Assembly (NCBI GenBank): GCA_001298555.1 | Contig: LJCW01000351.1 | Coordinates: forward strand, 1-37,350 | Reading direction: 5' to 3' | DNA: 37,350 nucleotides | From: Actinobacteria bacterium OV450 | GTDB taxonomy: Bacteria > Actinomycetota > Actinomycetes > Streptomycetales > Streptomycetaceae | Part shown: positions 33,102 through 37,350 of the stretch, one piece after another | Position numbering within the stretch: position 1 is the first letter of the stretch | Layout: each line of letters opens with the position of its first letter | Program-made: the position numbers and the translations under genes | Notes under the pieces: model-generated | Seen by the model: the letters and a program-made list of their open reading frames with translations, nothing else | What the model was told of the DNA's origin: nothing | The model's database searches: none

Positions 33102-33932
33102 GTGGGACATATCACTGATGACAGTGGACCGTACGAGCGTCAACTTCCCGTCTCGATCGGATCGCGAATTGCCGATTATGAATTGCAGCGCGAGATCGGT
33201 CGGGGCGGCGCCGGGGTTGTCTATTGCGCGACAGACTTAAGGTTGGACCGTACCGTGGCGCTGAAATTACTTCCTCCAGAGTTGGCGCGTAATGAGAAAT
33301 TCCGCACGCATCTCGTACATGCGATCCGTATGGTCAACGAAATCGATCATCCGCATATGGTGCCGACATTCGAAGCGGGTGAAAGCGACGGTGTCCTCTA
33401 CATTGCCATGCGCTACATTCATGCGCCGAATTTAAGACTCCTACTGGATCAGGACGGAGCACTGACAGTGGTTCCTGCGATGCGCATCGCCGAGCATGTG
33501 GCATCGGCGCTGGACTCCGCGCACGCCCACGGCTTGGTACATGGCGCCGTCAAGCCGAGCAAGGTTCTGGTCGTCCTGGGAGAGGACGACGGCCTTCCCC
33601 TGTATGCCTATCTCACGGACTTCGGGACTGCCGGACCCCTACTGGATGAGGACTTCGGGGGTCCGGGGGAGGATACCGCCGTCGACCGGTACGCCCTAGC
33701 CTGCCTTGTCTATGAAACCCTCGCAGGTGAGCCGGTTTTCCCCCAAGGTGGAGGTGAGGGGGTGCGGCGGTTGCAGCAGTACGCCGAACCGCATTCCCTC
33801 TCCCAGATGTGTCCCGGGCTCCCGCCCGATGTCGATATCGTGATGCGGACTGCTCTGGCCAAGGAACCCGGTGACCGCTACCGCTCCTGTCGGGAATTCG
33901 TGTCAGCGTTGCGAGCGGCCGTTAACGGGTAG
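33102..33932 (+). CDS. Ser/Thr protein pseudokinase
   Basis: 276 aa from GTG 33102 (AAGGGG 6-7 bases upstream; ATG 33057 is possible). N-lobe: glycine loop IGRGGAGVVY, VALKLLPPE with the ATP Lys (K55). The C-helix Glu position is Ala. The catalytic loop, HRDxKPxN in active kinases, reads HGAVKPSK, so catalytic Asp and Asn are gone. DFG is kept (TDFGTAG, D173), but the activation segment is short and APE is missing before DRYALACLVYETLAG. It should bind nucleotide weakly or not at all but not phosphorylate. No TM anchor or sensor domain. Likely a scaffold or allosteric partner; neighbours are a membrane protein and the downstream EACC1/caspase pair. Confidence 0.85.
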   Translation: MGHITDDSGPYERQLPVSIGSRIADYELQREIGRGGAGVVYCATDLRLDRTVALKLLPPELARNEKFRTHLVHAIRMVNEIDHPHMVPTFEAGESDGVLYIAMRYIHAPNLRLLLDQDGALTVVPAMRIAEHVASALDSAHAHGLVHGAVKPSKVLVVLGEDDGLPLYAYLTDFGTAGPLLDEDFGGPGEDTAVDRYALACLVYETLAGEPVFPQGGGEGVRRLQQYAEPHSLSQMCPGLPPDVDIVMRTALAKEPGDRYRSCREFVSALRAAVNG

Positions 33933-34057
33933 CGCACCGGCGACAACCACACTGTGGTGTTTGGCCCGCGTACGCCACCCGGAAACGCAGGTGGGGTGCA
34001 ACGTACGGCGCGCCTGTGCCGTTGGGGGAGGTGTTCGAAGCCTCAACCCACTGGCAA

Positions 34058-34155
34058 AGGAGCCTCGTTAATTCCCCATCCTGCCGCACACCCTGGTCGA
34101 GTGGTCACCATACTCATCGTCACCCGTGACGGCGACCGGCGCTGCAAGCTTCCGC
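34058..34155 (+). mobile_element. Remnant of the IS5-type element's 5' end
   Basis: GGAGCCTCGTTAATTCCCCA through GTCACCCGTGACGGCGACCG corresponds to the start of the IS5-type transposase at 32028 (ILIVTRDGDRRCKL versus MLIVTREGDRRCKL) on the opposite strand orientation, with a short internal deletion after the start. Only ~100 bases survive. Confidence 0.6.
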
Positions 34156-34248
34156 TCGTGTCAGTGGTCGCGATGGGCGACGCCCTGCTCGACCGCCTGC
34201 GGTCGGGTCTCACGGGCGTCACCCGATTAGTGGCCCGCCTGAAAAGGC

Positions 34249-34530
34249 TCAGTGGGACGCAACCCAAGGTGCACGGATGGTGCAGAGAAGGTCCAGCTCC
34301 ATGAGCGCGGTACCCGGACCGGAGATGTCCTGCACGGCCTTCGGGTACTCGGTGCCCTCCTCGCCGCCGGCCTTGCGGACGATGGTGGCGTGCTTGATGT
34401 ATCCGGTCTTGCCGGCCTTCTCGGCGAGCCAGATCAGAGGGTCGCGCCGGTCCAGAATTCCGTGGGTGATCGCGGTGATCGCGGCGCCGGTCAGGAGCGC
34501 GGCCGGCAGGCCAGCCGGAACTCCCTGCTA
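34249..34530 (-). pseudogene. Fragment of an unrecognised gene
   Basis: A minus-strand frame with strong coding bias reads LLTGAAITAITHGILDRRDP, LIWLAEKAGKTGYIKHATIV, RKAGGEEGTEYPKAVQDISG, PGTALMELDLLCTIRAPWV and stops at 34249. It has no start codon: an in-frame TAG lies at the junction with the neighbouring remnant. Probably the C-terminus of a chromosomal or plasmid gene brought in by rearrangement. Function unknown. Confidence 0.45.
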
Positions 34531-34793
34531 AGCGATCTGGCCAACCTCACCGAACGCAACACCCGCCTCGCCGGGCACGTGGCCCGCCTCGAACAACGCC
34601 TGTCCGAAGCCTTCGGCCAGGACGCCTGGCGCGCCCTGGTCTCGGCGCTCCCATCGACACAGACACTCTTCAGCGGAAAGATCGACCACCTTGAACAGCA
34701 GGTCGCTGAGCTCCGCGACCAGCTCTCCGAACGCGAAGAAGACCTCCGGGCATCCTGAGCCACCAACCGAGAGTTGATGACCCAGCTCAATAG
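34531..34793 (+). pseudogene. Tn554-type integrase accessory (DUF6262-like) remnant with opal codon
   Basis: Reads LLSDLANLTERNTRLAGHVA, RLEQRLSEAFGQDAWRALVS, IDHLEQQVAELRDQLSERE and EDLRAS, the coiled-coil half of small proteins that follow paired tyrosine recombinases of Tn554-like elements. The frame hits TGA at 34756-34758 and continues in phase as ATNRELMTQLNS, which matches the usual end, so one codon (probably CGA) became TGA. The N-terminus and recombinases are absent: a footprint of a former integrative element. Confidence 0.55.
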
Positions 34794-35130
34794 CACCCCA
34801 CGCTCACCTCACTACGGCTGTTGTGAAAGTGCTGTCACGAGTGATCGAGCATATGGCTATGTACATGAGATTGCGGAGGCGTCCGGCGGCCGTCGTGTTC
34901 GAAGACAAGCCCTCGGCCAGAGTCGTGCCCCTCCAGCACGCCATGGTGGAGCGGCACCGGGGCTGTGAGGCGCACTGGTTCGCTAGTGCGCCTACGCTTC
35001 TTGCAGCGGGCAGGAGCAGAGGTGGCTAGTTGATCGGTCAATAGGTGACCGGCTTTACTTTTAGAAGTTTCACCCTAGCCGCGGATCACTAAAGTGGTGT
35101 TCTGTCGCACTGAGGCGGGAGGTAGCGACG
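34794..35130. promoter_or_regulatory. Upstream region of the EACC1/caspase operon
   Basis: About 340 bases with no firm gene (a 68-codon frame from GTG 34823 lacks family support). Two dyads lie near the operon: CGGTCA (35035-35040)/TGACCG (35046-35051), and ATCACTAAAGTGGT (35085-35098). TTTACTTTTAGAAGTTTCAC between them is AT-rich and is a plausible promoter. GGGAGGT at ~35119 is the ribosome site for the EACC1 gene. Confidence 0.4.
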
Positions 35131-35586
35131 ATGAGTGTTGACGGAACGCGTCAGTTGAAACTCGTTCTGGAAGGCAACCCGGACAGCGACAAAGGAGAGC
35201 TGGCAACGCTCACTCTCGAGCTCCGCGAGCAACTTCTCCGGCTAGAGGTGGAACAGGTCGATTTGAGTCGCTTGGGCGCGGCCCCCGCAGGCGCCAAGCC
35301 CGGCGACGTGATAGCTCTCGGCGGCCTCGTAGTGACCATGGCGCCGTTTGTGCTGCCGTCCGTATTGAAACTGTTGGACACATGGCTTCGGAGCCGACCT
35401 GTCCGTGCAGTCAGCATTTCGCTTGGCGAAGACAGTCTCGAACTTCAGGCTGTCTCGTCAGCGGACCAACAGAAGTTGATCGATGTCTTCGTCGCCGCCC
35501 ACGGGGCAGCTCCGTCGCCCGCAGCAGGCTCCCGCGCCTCATCGGATCCTGATATCAGCATATCTGGTAAAGCTGAGGCGCCGTGA
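35131..35586 (+). CDS. Effector-associated constant component 1 (EACC1)-like protein
   Basis: 151 aa matching the EACC1 pattern: an N-terminal strand/helix (LRLEVEQVDLSRLGAAPAGA), KPGDVIALGGLVVTMAPFVL with PSVLKLLDTWLRSRPVRAVS (hydrophobic helix pair), then the strand-helix end SISLGEDSLELQAVSSADQQ with KLIDVFVAAHG, and a Pro/Ala tail. In known actinobacterial conflict systems EACC1 proteins accompany caspases, kinases and NTPases and are thought to couple activation to the effector. ATG 35131 follows GGGAGGT. Its TGA overlaps the GTG of the caspase gene (GTGA), so expression is coupled and partnership is likely. Confidence 0.85.
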   Translation: MSVDGTRQLKLVLEGNPDSDKGELATLTLELREQLLRLEVEQVDLSRLGAAPAGAKPGDVIALGGLVVTMAPFVLPSVLKLLDTWLRSRPVRAVSISLGEDSLELQAVSSADQQKLIDVFVAAHGAAPSPAAGSRASSDPDISISGKAEAP

Positions 35587-36971
35587 CCGGACGTCGCTCC
35601 GCCCTGCTCATTGCCACGAGCCGTTATGAGAACCGTGCTCTGCAACAACTCCGTTCGCCTGTGCGCGACGTCGAGGGTCTGACTGAGGTTCTCCAGGACC
35701 AGAGAATAGGTGACTTCCAAGTAACCGCGGTCGTCGATGGGCGTCACTATGAGATAAACCGAGCTGTCGAGCAATTTTTCCTTGAGCGTAGCAGGCGCGA
35801 CTTTCTCCTGTTGCATATTTCGTGTCATGGCATCCTGAACAACTACGGCGAACTGTACTTCGCCGCGCGGGACACCGACCGGAAGCTACTCGGCGCCACG
35901 GCCGTCTCCTCCACCTACTTGCGTACTCAAATGGACCGCTGCCGCGCCAGATCGATCGTTGTGCTCCTCGACTGTTGCTACAGCGGCGCCTTTCTGCGAG
36001 GCGGCAAAGGTGACACGGAAGTGCACGTCGCAGAGGAATTGGCCGGACACGGGCGGGCGATCCTCACTGCGACCAACCACACCGAGTATGCCTGGGAAGG
36101 CAACCTTCTCGATGAATTGGATCCCGAGCCCTCTCGCTTCACGGGGGCGATCATTGAGGGGCTGCGCTCGGGTGAGGCGGACGGCGACCGGGATGGCCGG
36201 GTGAGTGTGCAAGACCTGTACGAATACGTCTGCGAGCAGATGCGGGCCGATCACGTCGCTCAGAGTCCCCAGTTGTCTGCCGAGGTTGAGAACAAGCTCT
36301 GGGTTGCGCACTCACTTCTGAACGCCAGGCACGAGAAGAAGGGCCAGATGCTCGACCGTGGTCGCATGACAGAGGCCACGTTCCCACAGGAGTGGGTCGG
36401 TCGGCGGCTCGCCGTCGGATTCGCAGAACTCGTCGGCTTCACCCGGCTTACCCGCCGGCTGAACGAGGAGGAGCTCGGCGAGCTCGTCGAGATCTTCCAG
36501 ACCGCGGCGGCGGACCTGGTCTCCGCGCACGGCGGCCAGCTTATCAAGACCCTCGGCGACGAGGTGCGGTACGCGGCGGACGACGCGGGCGCCGCGGCCG
36601 AGATCGCCCTGCGGCTCATTGAGACGATGGAAAGCCACGAGTCGATGCCCGAGTTGGGTTTGCGCGTCGGCATTGCGTTCGGCACGGTGACGACTCGCAT
36701 GGGCGACGTATTCGGCACGACGGTGAGCCTGGCCTCCGCCCTGAGATCCCTAGCGCCCATTGATGCGGCGTTGGTGGACAGTGCCTTCACCCAAGAGCTA
36801 ATCCACACCGGTGAGGCGCCCGCCTCTGAGGCGGAGACGGCCGAGGCCGCGGCGGAGAAGGAGCCGCCAACGTACCGCTTCGTGCTCCAGCCGATGTGGC
36901 AGCGCCCAGTGCGCGAGCTCGGCCAGGTCCAGCCGTGGGTGCTCGCGCGCCGGGCGAACTCGTGCGGGTAG
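35583..36971 (+). CDS. EACC1-associated caspase fused to a degenerate class III nucleotide cyclase domain
   Basis: 462 aa. Residues 1-250: caspase/metacaspase fold, SALLIATSRYENRALQQLRS, catalytic His82 in LLLHISCHGI, catalytic Cys132 in VVLLDCCYSGAF, then AILTATNHTEYAW and TGAIIEGLRSG. Residues ~268-405: class III adenylate/guanylate cyclase domain, FAELVGFTRLTRRLNEEELG, LIKTLGDEVRYAADDAG, RVGIAFGTVTTRMGDVFGTT. Of the catalytic residues, metal Asp 1 is Glu282, Asp 2 is kept (D326), Lys322 and Asp375 (base recognition) are kept, but the transition-state Asn and Arg are Ser382 and Ala386 (VSLASAL instead of VNLASRL). So protease probably active, cyclase probably dead but nucleotide-binding. 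The cyclase part matches the C-terminal half of the common Streptomyces cyclase, including the tail PPTYRFVLQPMWQRPVRELG. GTG start overlaps the EACC1 stop. Confidence 0.9.
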   Translation: MTGRRSALLIATSRYENRALQQLRSPVRDVEGLTEVLQDQRIGDFQVTAVVDGRHYEINRAVEQFFLERSRRDFLLLHISCHGILNNYGELYFAARDTDRKLLGATAVSSTYLRTQMDRCRARSIVVLLDCCYSGAFLRGGKGDTEVHVAEELAGHGRAILTATNHTEYAWEGNLLDELDPEPSRFTGAIIEGLRSGEADGDRDGRVSVQDLYEYVCEQMRADHVAQSPQLSAEVENKLWVAHSLLNARHEKKGQMLDRGRMTEATFPQEWVGRRLAVGFAELVGFTRLTRRLNEEELGELVEIFQTAAADLVSAHGGQLIKTLGDEVRYAADDAGAAAEIALRLIETMESHESMPELGLRVGIAFGTVTTRMGDVFGTTVSLASALRSLAPIDAALVDSAFTQELIHTGEAPASEAETAEAAAEKEPPTYRFVLQPMWQRPVRELGQVQPWVLARRANSCG

Positions 36972-37191
36972 CACGTCAACCGAGCGGGCTGCCAACCACG
37001 AGCGAAGGCCCAAGCCCCTGACACGCAAACCAGGCTTCACGCTCCGATAAGTGGCCTGATCTCGCTGCCGCTCTGGTTGATCCGTTCGGCAGAGCAAGAT
37101 CCAGGCAGCGAGTGCCGCCGGGGTGGGCCACTTCCGGCATTGGGCTTCACCCTCGGTCCTGGCCGCCTGGTGTGCGTCTGCCTGAGCTTGG
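36972..37191. other. Gene-free interval between caspase gene and IS tail
   Basis: 220 bases with no supported coding and no strong hairpin. It separates the caspase stop from the transposase tail. Confidence 0.4.
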
Positions 37192-37350
37192 TTACATCCG
37201 GGCCTGGGTCTTCTGCTTGAGGCGTTCGTAGGGTGTCTGGCCGTCGAGAGCGCCGTGTGGGCGGTGGTAGTTGTAGTAGTCCTCCCCATTCTCGGAGCTT
37301 TTCGTTCAGGACGCCGGTGTCGTCGATGACGACACCGGCGAGCATGCGGT
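37192..37350 (-). pseudogene. IS481/IS3-type transposase C-terminus, frameshifted, at window edge
   Basis: The minus strand reads GVVIDDTGVLNEKLREW, then after one extra G in a G-run at ~37284 continues EDYYNYHRPHGALDGQTPYE and RLKQKTQARM, ending at 37192. This YNYHRPH..L.G.TP.E block is the conserved C-terminus of IS481/IS3-like integrase-core transposases. The rest lies beyond the window. Confidence 0.75.

Noticed and set aside
33945..33960. ACCACA-C-TGTGGT palindrome after the pseudokinase
   Set aside because: Short loop-less palindrome; may be a terminator element but too weak to claim.
34823..35029. 68-codon plus-strand frame upstream of the EACC1 gene
   Set aside because: GTG start without convincing ribosome site and no recognisable features; could be real but cannot be supported.
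1..37350. CRISPR arrays, tRNA and rRNA genes
   Set aside because: No regularly spaced repeats and no recognisable tRNA cloverleaf or rRNA sequence were seen by eye.

Overview
High-GC DNA (roughly 65-72% by eye) with strong third-position G/C bias, GTG/TTG starts, GTGA/ATGA overlaps and typical Streptomyces families points to a Streptomyces or close relative. No rRNA, tRNA or CRISPR array was recognised.

1-6.9 kb is a molybdenum/purine-oxidation locus. A xanthine-dehydrogenase-type enzyme (fused [2Fe-2S]+molybdopterin subunit, running off the left edge, overlapped by its FAD subunit) lies next to a molybdate-binding lipoprotein (modA), two paralogous HTH-TOBE molybdate-sensor-like proteins, and a PucR-type purine-catabolism regulator placed between those paralogs. 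6.9-12.7 kb is ordinary accessory content: a degenerate M24 peptidase, a methyltransferase, a PdxH-like oxidase behind a large dyad, two tandem secreted paralogs with threefold internal repeats, and a 5'-truncated secreted HNH nuclease.

12.8-16.7 kb carries a small HTH protein and, on the other strand, an overlapping three-gene regulatory operon (103-aa protein, ECF-like sigma factor, large TPR/IclR-effector chimera). 17.2-21 kb holds a HEPN-motif gene broken by a frameshift and an amber codon, a frameshifted IS5-family element, and a compact TetR-SnoaL-TfoX operon with an evident operator. 21-28.5 kb has a repeat-rich DNA-binding-like protein, a Cys/His small protein, a leader-ORF/small membrane protein/XRE unit, N-terminally anchored membrane proteins, a helicase-associated-domain remnant, and an intact IS701-family element with CTAG target duplications.

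28.5-37.35 kb is a patchwork of mobile-element debris (IS5 pieces, an ISL3 element invaded by an IS5-type element, a remnant resembling Tn554-type accessory protein DUF6262, an IS481-type transposase tail) surrounding conflict-type genes: an N-anchored membrane protein, a pseudokinase, and a tightly coupled pair consisting of an EACC1-like protein and a caspase fused to a class III nucleotide-cyclase domain. The caspase His/Cys dyad is intact, while the cyclase domain lacks one metal ligand and both transition-state residues. This EACC1 + caspase-pseudocyclase pair is the strongest candidate for a novel system: a protease apparently controlled by a ligand-binding but non-catalytic cyclase fold, probably created by fusion to the C-terminal part of a housekeeping actinobacterial cyclase.
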